Source: Anseranas semipalmata (lineage: Eukaryota > Chordata > Aves > Anseriformes > Anseranatidae). From it: 64,000 nt of DNA. The notes below the pieces were generated by a model. It was not told the DNA's origin, did not search any database, and saw nothing but the letters and a program-made list of their open reading frames with translations. Shown here piece after piece: positions 46,363 to 59,381 of the stretch. A program made the position numbers and the translations under genes. The stretch is taken from the NCBI GenBank assembly GCA_013399115.1, contig VXAA01005665.1, positions 1,345,180 to 1,409,179 of the forward strand, read 5' to 3'. Numbering within the stretch: position 1 is the stretch's first letter; the number at the start of each line of letters is the position of its first letter.

Positions 46363-49300
46363 ACATTACATTTCTCTACATCTAGAAAATAGTATTCAGA
46401 CTAGAAGCTCTAATAAAAAATAGTTTTGGGCTTAGCAGTACTTGTTCTCAGCACTGATTTCAACTTCTCATATATTTGGCTGGAAAATGAAGCCAAGAAA
46501 TGAGTTTTGATAATATTTAAAACAGTAATTCAAGCTCTGTACTATCATTTCAGAAAACAGGACATACATATTTATGGCAAAAAGAAGCACTGTCGGATTA
46601 ATTATGTTCCTAATGCTGAAGGGGAATAATCCATGACTTTGTGGGGACTCCTCTCTCCTAAAAATCCCCTTCCCTCCACTTAAGTAAGCCCCAATCTATA
46701 CAGGCTGAAACTGCTTTAATGGTGTTCTACCACCGAGGTCATACATCAGCTTATGAGCTTCTCAAAGATTTAACATATTGATCCTTCTTTGTTCCATTTT
46801 CCCCTACATTCAATATCTTTAGCACAGTCACTAATTATTTATTTTAGTAAAAACACAAATGCTCCAGTGATCATTGCCAACAGTTCAGCACTAATGAGCA
46901 GCTCTCTTGTAACCAACCATTTTGTGCATTCAATATGAGAAAGCAAATCGGTAAAGAAAAATCTTCAAGCGATGTTCTGTTGTTATAGATAATAGTGAGG
47001 AGTAAAAAATGATTTTTGCAATTATTAAAAAGTTTGACTACCATCTTGAAAAGTGAATCATGTTGGGTTATAATTGTTACTACTACTGCTGCTATTATTA
47101 TTGTTATTGGGGCAGCAATGTTTCGTTCATGATGGTATTACAGAGGTAGTAGAGATCCATTAAGACTGTTTGCAGCAGTTACTTTCTGAATGAATAAAGA
47201 ACAATGAAAGCTTTTATTTTATCCTAAAATGCAGTTCAAGGTAACCTATAAATCCCACAGATTTCTTCATCTGTCAGATACATCGGTCATGTCTGAATTC
47301 TATAGAAAATATTTGAGGTATGAGTAGAAATTTGTAATTTCTCAGAAAGTTAATTAACTTGCCCAAGAAATTAGTATTTTGGTTGTAGCTTGGTATCTGT
47401 CTGAATTACATAAAGAACTAATGTCAAAATCTTTCAAATCCTTTAGAATATTTTGAAATTTAGTAGACAAACTACAAAGATATAAATTTAGAAAAAAATA
47501 TTAACATCGGAAGTGTGCATGAAACAAAATTTAGCAGACTATAGTAGACAGATTCTGACTGCAAATGGTTTATGCTGCTTCACTAGAACTCTGTTCTTCA
47601 GGGTCTGCACTAGAAATCAAGACACCTTTATATCATCTGCTCTGACCACCTGCATATCCCTTAATTTTAACATTTCACCAATTTGTGAAATGAGGGTTCT
47701 TGTGGTGTGAATTCTTGGAAGCCTACAATAGCTTGAACTTACACTCTAGCCTTTTGGCAGGAACTTCAATAGGATCCCTTTCCTTACCTGTTTTCATAAA
47801 AGTTGTTAATTTTTCAAAAACAGCCAATGAATATGAAAGATAGTCACACATCCCACACATCTTCCTTTTGATATGTCTATCATTTCTACATCTGTCATAA
47901 AGTATGCACTTAGAACTAGGTGCATAAATTTGAACAGCTGTCTGTCACATTGAGACCATTCATTTCTTTCTACCTTCAAGAACTTCATTAGGCCTTTTAA
48001 CAGTAGTGCTGTGTGTTCGCACTTCATGAAGAGGCAGCCTCTGACCTCATCTTCACCTGACTCATAGTGTTCAAGGCTGAGCATCCCAATGTTGAATATA
48101 TACCCTGCAATCCAGATATCCAGGTATTACCTTGAATTTTTGGCTCTCTTAAAATATATACTCATGGACCACTACTACTTAGCCAAGAGCTTAATTTCAT
48201 TCTTTAATAATCTCCTATCTCTCCTTGCTGCCCACTAACAATTCTGTGCCCTGAAGATTTGAATGCTTTCATGCCTTTGTGCAAGACATGGATAGATACT
48301 ATTCATGTTGTGGTATATGTGTGGCCACAGAGATTATTTTCGTAATGTAGGAACACATAGCCCTCTATAGCATGTTAATTCTTCAAAGTGTTCAAAGTTG
48401 GGTGTTACAGCTAACTTCAAAACATAGATATGAGAGATGAGTTCTCTCCCTAAAAGAGTCTCTGTGCTTATTAATAGTTCAAATATTCCCCACCTTTGTG
48501 CTTTACAAGTATGTGGCTACTGAGACACCCCTTCAGCCCAGTGCATTGATAGATAGCACATATGAGTCATTCTTCAAATCTTAGCGAAAAGATTGACGTG
48601 CCTTTACTTGAGAGCTTCATAGTTTATCCAATATTGAGATTTCTTCTAGATGAATTTGTATCTATTACTGTACATTTCAAAATCCTTGTCTTACTGTATT
48701 TTCAATTCTTTATTTTGCATTAGTTCCTTGTCTAAATAATTATTATTTTTGGGTAAATTATACTGTTTCCTTTTCTGTTCACTAGACATTTAATGAATAC
48801 AGAATTCCTATAACATCATAACTTTATTCAGAAGAATATCTTATTTCAGTCAAAAGCAGTGAACACTGATTTCTGAAAGCAGTGCAACCTTTATACGAAT
48901 GTCCTCCTGTGTTGGTCTTTTCTTAGAAGAATCTTAATCTTTTCCTGTTTTGGTCTTCTCTTAGCCTAAATGCTAGAGGATGTATCTTGTACTGATTTCT
49001 GATGCTATAGTTGCTCTATAGATGGTTTCCTTCTTGCCTACTGGCTCAGAAATGCCAGCAGTCACTTGTAGTCAGTAGAAAGATTCCCATGGATTCCGAT
49101 AAGCAATGTATCAGCCCCTTTTTACACTGTAGCTGTTGTACTCAGAATCCCCTTGCTTTCATTTTATTTATTAGCTATGGTGTAATTTGTATATTCCATG
49201 GGGCTGACTCTGGTCTGCTTACAAATTTACAGTAGTAACAACAGCCTGTTCAGAGCAGTACGTGAATACATTGTTGAAGATAATAGTGTAGAAAAGGAAA

Positions 49301-51584
49301 TGAAATTCTGAAAGTTTTGAAGTTTTAAAAGACTCAGTGTTTGCATGAAACAGCTTTGCAGATTTGTGCTGACAATGCACAGTTTGCTTCTTTTTTGTTG
49401 CAAATGACATTTCTAGAGATGATGTAGAAAGACCTTTTAAATCAACTAATTTTTTCATTTTTTATTCCTTTTTTCTTTTTTTTTCCCCTTGGAAAGACAC
49501 CATCCCACACCACCAAAAAGAAACCCAAGAAACCAAAAAACTAAACCCTACCATCTCTGTGAGAGCAATGGGCACACAGAGCTTAAGATAAAGAGAGATT
49601 TGTTTATTCTGCTGAATTACTGTGTGGCAGAAGTGACTCTCAGCATGAGCCAGCCCCTTCCTGTATATCATCACAGCTGCAGTGTGTGCTTTACCCACAT
49701 AATCTCTCTGGGTCTTGGGCATCATTGTGGTTCAGCTGGCACTCAGCCATGCTCATACAGTGAGTGAAGGCAGAGAAATCACTGTTCAATCAAAACAATG
49801 AATTATAATGGTCTGGGGTGGGCGCTGATGTTGTGATTTCTGTCTGCTGTCACGAATGTCAAAGTAGGGAAATATATTTACACAATACTGAGTAGATGTC
49901 ATAATTCAGGTGAAGTGAAACTTAAGAATGACTTGGGAAAAGAGATCTGATTCTTATCTCAATCACACCTGTACACTTCAGGAAGGTCATTGGGGCAGTG
50001 CTAACATAAAGAAGATTGCAAATCAGATTTGGATTCATTTTGCAAGTCAAACAATACCGGATAATATCAACTGTGTTTTTTCGGCATGCAAAACAATTTT
50101 TTTTATGATGTAAGTAGTTTTTCTTCCACATGGTCTTTGCATAACTTACTGAATGTTCCCAGTAAAAATAGTTAATAGACTCTATTAGGTTCTGTTAAAT
50201 TAATATTTTCTTAATTTAAATTAATTATAGTGTGATATCGGCTTGTTGAAGCTGTTGCTGTAGAGTGACTGGAATTGAGGAGGAATTCTTGGTTACCTTA
50301 GGCAAGGAGAAGGAATATAGGTTTTGCTCCCAGCTCAGACCCAGCATCTATCCGTAACTCGGACATAGACATTGGTATCTAAAATGGACATTGAAGTAGA
50401 AAAGCAGACTTAGATGTTTTTAGGCCAAGTGAGGAGACAGAAATCTTTCTCTGGTCTTTTCTCATGCTTCTAGTCCACTGAGGATTTTTAACCAAAACAA
50501 CTCCTCTATTCTGTTCTGCTTCACATTAAAATAACCCTGAAGCAAAAGTACTGCAAGGAAACGATGTCCCTTTGTTAAAGACAGTTCCTGCTGAGGAACA
50601 GTCTGGCTCACTTCCTCTGGTAACTTCTATAGACACATATTAATGAAAGCATTCCCTCAAGTATGAATGGGGTGGAAGAAAGCATAGCAGGGAAAACAAC
50701 AGTGTTAACCTTCCCACCCTCCTCAACCCCTCACTCTCTGTGTGCTCACCCACCCCCAACAAACAGAAGACCTCTCAGGGCACATTGTACTTGGACGATA
50801 AGAGGGCTCTTTTTCACCGATGAAGCCCAAACCCAGTTTTTGTAGGGTTTTCATTCTCTCCCTCATTTTAACATTTTTCTGTCTTTCCTAGATCATAGAC
50901 ATTGCTAAGAAGCTTTTTTTCTGTGCTGGGTTAGGGACTGTGGAAGCATCTGCCTGGATGCAGAAACCTCCCTCGTGACTCAGAAAGAGCCCCTTCACAC
51001 AGGCTTATCGTGCAGTTTCTTTTCTATGCTATAGGGTGAAGGCTGCCACTGGAAGTGGCTACACCTTAAGGCAGTTCACTCTGATCTGCTGGTCGGCTGC
51101 TGGCTGCTGCTGTGTGCTGCAATAGCACCTCACTCTGTGGTTTCTCCCACGATGGGTATGGGGATCTCTCTTGGGAGGACGGCATCAAGCTGAGCTGCAG
51201 GAGGTAGCATGAGTCTGTGATCCCCGTTATCCTGGCAGGAAGTGTAAAGAAGGAAGGTGAGAAGGATAGGACAGAGAAAAAGTGCTGTCTCTTGAGCCTT
51301 TTTGTAGATCTGCCGATGCTAGTGATACTTGCTGCAGTCAGCGATACCCAAGCAAAGAAAGTTGGGAAACCTCTTTCATAGCGTTTGTACCGGATATGGA
51401 AGAATTTCAATTCCTTTTCAGCCTGAGCAAATTCAATTCCACATTTCCCATCTCCTTGAGGAGAGTCACTTATGGGCTGCTCTGGAATGAAACCACACTA
51501 TATTCTTCATGGTGAACCTGTTCTGATTTTCAGAAAAGATTATAAGATTTGTTGGGCCACAGAGAGAAAGAAAATGGCAGGAGC

Positions 51585-51660
51585 ACAACTATACAGCCTA
51601 TTGGTTAGGCATTCCCGTGATAGAAGAGAGATATAGGTTTTATTCCTTGCTTCACAGAAT
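51585..51660 (+). repeat. Possible relic of a tRNA-derived SINE
   Basis: TGGTTAGGCATTC (51602-51614) resembles the A box, and GGTTTTATTCC (51636-51646) resembles a decayed GGTTCGANTCC B box, at about pol III spacing. The intervening ATAGAAGAGAGATATAGG also follows the old amniote SINE wording 'GGGAGACCCAGG'. The 3' part is not recognisable. Confidence 0.38.
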
Positions 51661-54358
51661 ACTGCTGCATTTCCCAATAACATAAAATAGATTAAAATCC
51701 AAATCCTGGAGATGAATCATTTTGTTTCCAGTCAAGATAACTGACCCTGAAAGTCTGAAGCTAAGAATGTACAGGGTTAATTGTTGATGTGGCAAGAACT
51801 GCTGAGATGTCTTTTCATGTTAATATTTTAGGCTTGTCTTTAAGTCAGCAGCATTTAAAGAGATATGGCACTACTGCAAAGGCATGAGACTGCTGTGAAA
51901 AATGTTTCCTGAGGAACTTCCTAAGGCTTGGCACAGTGCTCTGTTAGTTTTACAATATTTCTTTCTGTAATACTTCTTTCTGTTTTTCTTCCAGAAAGAT
52001 TCCTTTCACTTTGTTTATCTGGCATAGAGTATTTCCTCACATGGAAATATTTACCTGTATTTGGCACTGTGTGTGCCTAACTTGGAGGCTCTTTTAAGAT
52101 GCATGCCTTTCTCCATTGAGTATGTAGGAAGCTGAGGAAGATTACAGTTTCACATCATCTAATTTCAGATTTCTACAGTATGTAGATCTGTGCTAGCTTT
52201 CTAGACACCATTTATCATCCAGGGAGAGAAATTTCACTATAAGAAATTATTTTGTTCATTCTAAGTGACAGAAACTGGATCAGAGGAGCTACTGCCTAGA
52301 AGTAAATGCTTTTCTACACTGACCGTGAATATCTCATCTTTGTGTAGAGCTGTACTGAGGTATAATTCGTTGCCAAGTAGCTGTGTCTGTACACAAGCAT
52401 ATGAGGCTTAGCTGTATGCCTGCTGTTGCACCGACTAGTTTCAAGAATCTTCTATAATGTAGAACACTGTGAAACAATTTACATGGCTTGGGAACTAGTT
52501 AATGAGATGTCACTGTAACACAGTGCATTGTGTTACCAATCGGCCATACTGACTCTAAAGTCTAATGTAATGTAATGACACTGGTAGGATGGTTGCACAA
52601 AGACAAGCTGAATGTTGACTCTAACCTTTAGTCACTGGTTGTCCTGTTCTTCTGTTTATCGGGGTTGTTAAAAATATATACTGTGTCTCCTTTTAACACT
52701 TGGTGGTCCACATGCATCTTCCTTTACAAGACACTGGGAGGAGATCGGTGTTTCCAATACTGTATGAAAGGAGCATGATTTGAGCTTAAAACTAGAAGCT
52801 TTATGATTGATGTCTCACTGGAAGCTTTTCTTCTGTTTTCCCATTTGATTGGCAAGTGTGGGGCCAGCTAGATTCCAGTCAGGGGAAGGGGGAGAGGATA
52901 AGTTACCAGCTTAATGAGAACCACAGCCTTGCACAGGAGCACATGCTGACTTTTGTTAGGAAAAGCAACAGCTCCCCAGGTACAGGAACTCATCAGAAAC
53001 TAGGAACCAGGAGGGGCTGCTTCTTGTAGAATAAAATGCTGTTAATCAGCAGTTCTCTGGGCAGCCAGCTTCACTGTGCCCAGAGTAGCTCAGGAGGTCT
53101 CTAATTCTTATCTGACTGTCTTCGTGCAAGACAACGATTTTCTCTGAGTTTCTGCAGGCATTTTTCTCCTCCTTAAAACATTGTAGTCCTGGAATGGTTT
53201 AAAACTTTTTTATTTTTTTTTTAGGTAGTGGTATTGAATGCTTCAGTATGTGTTGAGCAAAGTGGAGGTCTACAAGAGTTGAAACTGTAGGAATTCTAGG
53301 CCATCATCTGACTTTTAATGTTGTCCTGTGCTCTTGCTGCAACCTGGTATTCGATTGCAGACAGTTGGTTCCCTTCGATGTCTAGCCCTTAGGCTGAGGA
53401 CATATGGAGTGTGTACATTCATTACATTTTGAGGTTCTCTGGGCAGCTCTACAGACTTGCATTGCACATCCTGAGCTAGCTGTAGGAAGCCAATGTGTGG
53501 CATGATACTGTGCAAAGATAGTCACTGGGCTTCCAAACACCAAGCAGCTGTTATAGGCACACTGACTAATAAACCTTTCCTCTTCATAGGATTAGTTTTT
53601 GTGTTAGCTGTGCTATGCAGCTAGGGTTGGACTGTTTCCAGTTACATACCTTATTCTGGTTATTGTAAACACAGCTTTGTGGGCACCATGCTCCACTGCA
53701 TGGTTCATGTGACCTTTTCATGGTTTCGTTTCAAGGCAAAATGAAACTATGTAGAATTACTGCCATGAGTATTCAAATGTTGCTTTCAAAGCTCCAGAAA
53801 ATACAAGAGACTGTATAACCAGTCTTTTTTTGATTTGTGTGTGCAAGTATGTCCAGGCTGAAGTATCATTGCTAAAGTGCTGATTGTGAGAATGATTTTA
53901 GAAAATACCAAACAGGAAAGAAAGATATATACCGAAGGCTAAATTCAGTCTTACAGTGGTATAGGGTAAATAAAGTAGACCAGACATCTGAATTCAAATG
54001 AGGAAGGATAGAAATGGAACCTCACTGAGTGGTAAATTTAAATGTACGTCAAGAGGAGAGGCAAAAAAAAATATGGACTAAAGCCTCCCTAGAACAGGTG
54101 CTGTAAATCATAAAGTCCTTCTGATAGCATCAGTTCAATAACTACAATAACAAAAAAGATTATTTTTTTAATAACTTGGTCTCCAACTAGGTCAGTACCT
54201 TGTAAAATCAAGAGAATGACTGACATACGCAAATATCTTTCAGAAGAGACAGAGCCCCTTTTTAATAGAATCACAGAATGATAGAATGGCTTGGGTTGGA
54301 AGGGACCTCAAGGATCATCTAGTTCCAACCCCCCTGCCGTAGGCAGGGATGCCACCCA

Positions 54359-55029
54359 CTAGATCAGGTTGACCAGGGCCCCATCCAACCTGGCCTTGAA
54401 CACCTCCAGGGATGGGACATCCACAGCTTCTCTGGGCAGCCTGTTCCAGTGTCTCACCACCCTCACAGTGAAGAATTTCTTCCTAACATCTAGTCTAAAT
54501 CTATTCTCTTTTAGTTTAAAACCATTGCCCCTTGTCCTATCATTATTTACGTGAGTGAAGAGTCCCTCTCCATCATTTTTATAAGACCTCTTTAAGTATT
54601 GAAAGGCTGCAATGAGGTCACCCCGGAGCCTTCTCTTCTCCAGGCTGAACATTCCCAGCTCTCTCAGTCTATCTTCACAGGAGAGGTGCTCCAGCCCCTG
54701 ATCATCTTTGTGTCCCTCCTCTGGACCCGCTCTAACAGGTCCATATCTTTCTTGTGCTGGGGGCCCCAGATCTGGATGCAGTGGTCCAGGTGGGGCCTCA
54801 CGAGGGCAGAGCAGAGGCGGATAATCCCCTCCCTCAACCTGCTAGCTATGCTTCTGTTAATGCAGCACAGCATGCAATTGGCCTTCTGGGCTGCAAGTGC
54901 ACACTGCCGACTCATGTCAAGCTTTTTGTCCACCAGAAACCCCAAGTCCTTCTCTGCAGGGCTGCTCTCAATGAGTTCTTCTCCCAGTCTGTACTCATGC
55001 ATGGGATTACTCCGACCATGGTGCAGCAC
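54359..55029 (-). pseudogene. CR1 ORF2, post-RT and C-terminal part, frameshifted
   Basis: Two frames join. The upstream frame (55029 to about 54697) reads [49 protein letters not shown] and [15 protein letters not shown]. The other (about 54695 to 54359) reads [52 protein letters not shown] and ends LVNLI. The break lies at about 54693-54700, in the CCAGCCCCTG run, and fits loss of one base just after the MIRG codons. Everything else is colinear with CR1 ORF2. Confidence 0.92.
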
Positions 55030-55035
55030 CCTGCA

Positions 55036-55331
55036 NNNNNNNNNNNNNNNNNNNNNNNNNNNNNNNNNNNNNNNNNNNNNNNNNNNNNNNNNNNNNNNNN
55101 NNNNNNNNNNNNNNNNNNNNNNNNNNNNNNNNNNNNNNNNNNNNNNNNNNNNNNNNNNNNNNNNNNNNNNNNNNNNNNNNNNNNNNNNNNNNNNNNNNNN
55201 NNNNNNNNNNNNNNNNNNNNNNNNNNNNNNNNNNNNNNNNNNNNNNNNNNNNNNNNNNNNNNNNNNNNNNNNNNNNNNNNNNNNNNNNNNNNNNNNNNNN
55301 NNNNNNNNNNNNNNNNNNNNNNNNNNNNNNN
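55036..55331. other. Assembly gap, 296 Ns
   Basis: Unsequenced stretch inside the CR1. Any frame read across it is meaningless. Both flanks are minus-strand CR1 ORF2. Confidence 0.99.
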
Positions 55332-55570
55332 AGTGATGTTTCCCTTTTTCCAGTCACCAAGGACTTCACCTGACTGCTATGACTTTTCAAATACGATGGA
55401 GAGTGGCCTGGCTATTACATCAGCCAGTTCCCTCAGGACCCTGGGGTGCATGTCATCGGGCCCCATGGACTTGTAGTTGTTCAGTTGCATCAGGAGGTCC
55501 CGAACCTGCTCTTCGCTTGCAGTGGGAGGGACAATGTTCCCCCAGCCCCCGCCTAGAGGTTTGGGGACAA
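55332..55570 (-). pseudogene. CR1 ORF2, start of the RT domain, with a stop
   Basis: The frame reads [19 protein letters not shown], then [19 protein letters not shown] and [10 protein letters not shown], followed by a TAG (55377-55379) where CR1 has Trp, and then QSGEVLGDWKKGNIT up to the gap. The wording is that of the segment opening the reverse transcriptase. The single G-to-A nonsense change is enough to kill it. The true 5' edge is near 55570, where the frame passes into AT-rich sequence unlike CR1. Confidence 0.9.
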
Positions 55571-58500
55571 ATAATGCAAATAATAATAATGCAAGTTTAA
55601 CTAAATTATAAACCATTTCATAGTCTTTGCCCAGAGAACTCACTGATGGTAGCCTGTAGGTCAACACCTGTGATGCCAAAACAGCTACTCAGATACCAGC
55701 CCTCCTTTTTTTGTTTGTGCAATTTCCCCCTCATTTTTCCCTCTGTCAGTTTAATTGCTTAGAGACCAGATTCCAGACCAGATAGCCCCCATGGACAAAT
55801 ATGAAGAAGTGATGCTATTGGTGCAGGAATGGAAGTCACGGGAACTTCTCACAAGAATTATTCTTGTTCCTTAGGATCACTTTAAAAGTTTGTCAGATTG
55901 CCTTAGGGCTTTATGTATGTTTTTAGGGGAAGTATATACAGGTGAAAAGAGCATTAACCTGATATATTGTTCAAGTCAGGGCAGCCACAACCTCTGTACT
56001 TGATAAAAAGCAGGGATTCTTCCATCTAAATAGCATCCCGTTGCCAAAGGATGTTGGGACTCTTTTTGCCTTTCATACATTCTCCTCAGTAACTAGGGAC
56101 TAGATGAGAGGGGTTTCCCCTCAACTCTACTGTCTTTCTCTACAGCTCTTCTGCACTTACTTATTGGCTATACTAAGACTACCAGTACAGTAGCCTACTA
56201 TGGCCTTTCCTGTTTTATAAAACCAGATTCAGAGGAGCTATCATCCACTCTTCTTCCTCAGTTCATGCTTAAAATGCTGTCAGAGATTTTCAGTAAGGGG
56301 AAGAAAGATGTGCCAGCTTTTTCTTCAAGCCTGCTGCCAAATTTGAGGAAAAAGAGGGTATGGGAGAGCATCTCCTTGTGTACTGTTGCTGGGAGGATAG
56401 GAATTTCTGTCAATTCTGATATCTTACAGAATATTAAACAAGAAAGTATGATTCTTTCTGGGCACAAGACTACTAAATGAAGGCTTGATTGTAAAAATAG
56501 CTGAAAATAAGATAATTAATGAGTAGTTTTACAAACACCAAGTATTCAAAAATCTTGAGAATACCTCAAAAAAATGAGTGTTTTTTAATGATTTTATTGT
56601 TGTTACTTTTTCTGTTGTTTGTTTGCACGATGGTCATTTTTTATTCTTGTTCTCAAAAATCCATAGGCACGAAATTTGTTTTAAAGGAAAATCAGGTGAA
56701 CTGATATATTCACGCATTCTGATGATTCTGGTACCAAGAACTACTTGGAGGAATAGAACCCAAACAAATCAACTAACCAACCAACCAAGAAGAACAGTAC
56801 TCTGTGAGACACCCAAGTTGCTATGATTGGCAATCTTGAATGAGCTCCCTCAGCTTATATTTCTGGAAACTTTTCCTGATTTAATGAAAGTGTTGCTCAA
56901 CAATAAAAGAAGAACAGCACTTATTTAGCTAGCAAGTGTTTGAAATAACATGTCACTAATAAAATCTTTCTTGCCACCCACAGCCAGTCCCTTTTTGCCC
57001 CTCTCTATGATAGACCTCATGACTTAAGTATTTACATAGTCAGTTCCCTTTCACAAGTTCCAAGGAAATAAAGGACCTTCAGATGTTATTGCCATACTGA
57101 GAAGAAACATTTTACTGCAAAGACAAACTTTGGCCCTATTTTTGCTGGACCCTCCAAGATTAGGTTATCTATTTTCTGTCCTTAGTGGAGGACTGCAGTA
57201 AGATGGAACTTCCTCAACTGAGTTAGTTTATTCAGCAATATTTAAACCCTGTTTGTTCGTGTCTGTGCGAGAACGTGAATATTATATGTTATACGACTGT
57301 TTACAAGTGCTTAAAGGAATTTAAAAACAAGAAACATATTAAAGATGTCAAAAGGATGGTTTGTTCTGAGGGCTTCTGCAGTGTTTCTGCTTTTGTAAAA
57401 TATGGTCTTGAAAAAAAAAAAGCCACCCTGGAAATTTAGTGCTGTTGCCTGGCTTATATAGGAAAAAAAGATATAGTGAGGTGCTATATTCCCCTAGCCA
57501 GCACATGTTTCTGAAATGTTTCTAGTGGGTAATAGTTTGTTAGTGGGATGATGTATGTTACCTTGTGGAGGCAACAGTGTACTGTCATTTCTGCAGTTTG
57601 TCCAAAGAATTTTTGCCAACCATACTATTTTTCTGAACAGAACACAGCTACCCATTCCACTTTGACAGAGCAGGATATGCTGATATAAATCACACTGTGG
57701 TTCCCGAGCTCCGATGAATCTCATAAAATGAGAGGATAGCCTGCTGTAATTAAATTGTGGAGCAATCCCTATAGAAAAACATACTTCCCTTAAGGTATAA
57801 TATGTTTTTAATAAAAAGGATAGATCTTGATGCAGTGTATTCCATCCCAGCTCCCTGACAGTGCTTAGGTATGCAGGATGTTAAATCAAGCCCTTGCAAT
57901 AATAAAATTTGAATTATGAGATGCTGTATTTTTTTGATGAGGAACTAATTGTACCATATCACTGACATACTGAAGAAATGTTGCTTAAAGATCAAGCTCC
58001 AACATCTGTAAGCACTTTTTGAAGTCACCTCCTTTCAACTATGAGAAGAGGAATTGTTTGTGATCTGTCAATTTTATTAGGTGGTGATCTTAAAAACTAA
58101 AACCAAAAGAAGTCCATTGAGGTAGCAATCAGAAGTATGCTGGTATTTTCAGTTCTGATTATTTTACTTAATCATTTTAAATTTTATTATGCAGTATATG
58201 GAATTACTGAGGATGACCGACCTAATATAGTTCTCATAAAGCAACTGAGCTAATTAAGAGATGTGAAAATTCTATGTTTAAACCGCCTAGCCAATATCTA
58301 CCAGGATCAGAGGCCTTCATTTATGAAAAAGAAGCCCTCCAGTGAAGTTTCAGTAGCGGCTGTCTAAGTGGACTGTTTAATTTAATTGTCTCCTTTGGGG
58401 CTTCTTCAGTTTTAGTAATGAGCACTGCTCTACCACCTTGAAATGTGTGTGTGTGCACGCATGCATGTGTCTGCACCCACACACTTGAGAAAGCTTCACA

Positions 58501-59381
58501 TAAAAGAATATATTGGACTTGGTTTTGACCCCTGAAAACAACACATGGAATTAGATACTCAAGCATGGGTTTCCTTCCTTGCATAAAGGCTAAAATAATG
58601 GTCAAATTTGCAGATGGGAATTTTGTGTTTGGCATTTTGGTAGACACAATTTTTTTCCTTCCCAACAAGACAGTAAAGGGTAGATTCTTTCTTATCTAAC
58701 TTTTCTGAAATGTGAACTATACAAGGATACTTTGCTTTTCTTTTGTATGAGGGCATGTTTAAGAGACAGTACTGACTCTTTGGTTCTGCAGTTGGCTGGC
58801 TAGACTGCCAATTTATTATGAAATTGTAAACCCAAGAGCAAGATGAAGCTGCCTGTTTGGGGGACTATTTTCAGCTTGGCTAGCCACTTCCTCCTCTTTT
58901 CTCATGGGTGCTCTCCTGAGCAGTTCCAGTTGGAATAAGAAGGTGGATAGTCAGGAAGAAAGAACACTGTATTTCTCTCTTTACCATAACTATGTGACGC
59001 CCTCCCATTACCATGGTATCAGCAATTCCTCTTCCTACTACAGTTATCTTCAGAAAGCTTGGGTAGGATGGAACATCCCTGTTATCTGTGTTTTACTGAT
59101 GAGTGCTGAGAACAGGGATAGATCTGTGTGCAGATCTACAGGTGTCTGCTAGGGCCACCCCTTCATGGAGAAGTGTAGTGGTTAAAGCACTTGAATGAAA
59201 AATTCAGCCTGAAGAGGCTGAATTTTCACCTTCTGGCTCCTCTGGGACAGCTGTAAAGGCAACACTATTGGGTAGCTGGGCTGAGACAGGAGATTGGACT
59301 CTGTCCCTCTTAGGGGTGGTGACACAGGTTGCAGCACAGAGTGAAAGATTCAAGGTGCTAAGAAAAAATGTTAAGAAGAAG
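55571..59381. other. Unassigned AT-rich DNA
   Basis: No gene recognised. Features seen are an AACC-like stretch (about 56770-56787), an A run near 57411, and a short TG run with alternating purine-pyrimidine sequence (58445-58480). There is an A-box-like GTAGTGGTTAAAGCAC at 59176-59191 without a B box, and a hairpin at 59201-59229. The 12-mer AGAGTGAAAGAT at 59338-59349 is repeated downstream of the next CR1. Confidence 0.5.
59199..59229. repeat. Hairpin-forming inverted repeat
   Basis: AAAATTCAGCC and GGCTGAATTTT are exact inverted 11-bp arms around TGAAGA, with flanking bases almost continuing the match. No adjacent T run or gene suggests a function. Confidence 0.65.

Larger units (their letters stand above)
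42011..54267. other. Unassigned AT-rich DNA
   Basis: No gene recognised in 12 kb. Small features listed separately are AAT and TC microsatellites, a 13-bp triplicate and a SINE-like relic. A purine-rich tract runs from about 43083 to 43320. A mixed trinucleotide stretch (TAC, TGC, TTA units) is near 47080-47108. The 47.8-49.2 kb part has long stretches of even, complex sequence that I could not assign to any repeat. About 50.7-51.3 kb is less AT-rich, with overlapping frames on both strands and no domain. Confidence 0.5.
54268..55570 (-). mobile_element. CR1 LINE, long 3' part, interrupted by an assembly gap
   Basis: On the minus strand the copy begins in the EN-RT linker near 55570, enters RT, is lost in Ns (55036-55331), returns in the post-RT part of ORF2 and runs through the 3' UTR to the tail (54268-54292: ATTCTATC ATTCTGTG ATTCTA). 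Visible sequence is about 1.0 kb. In CR1 the ORF2 stretch hidden by the gap should be roughly 0.6-0.7 kb, so a 296-base gap is too short unless the copy is internally deleted. One frameshift and one stop show it is inactive, but identity to CR1 is still high, so it is much younger than the copies at 9.4 and 40.6 kb. Confidence 0.93.

Noticed and set aside
54599..55476. Plus-strand frames of about 240 codons across the N gap
   Set aside because: They exist only because Ns contain no stops. The flanks are antisense to CR1 ORF2.
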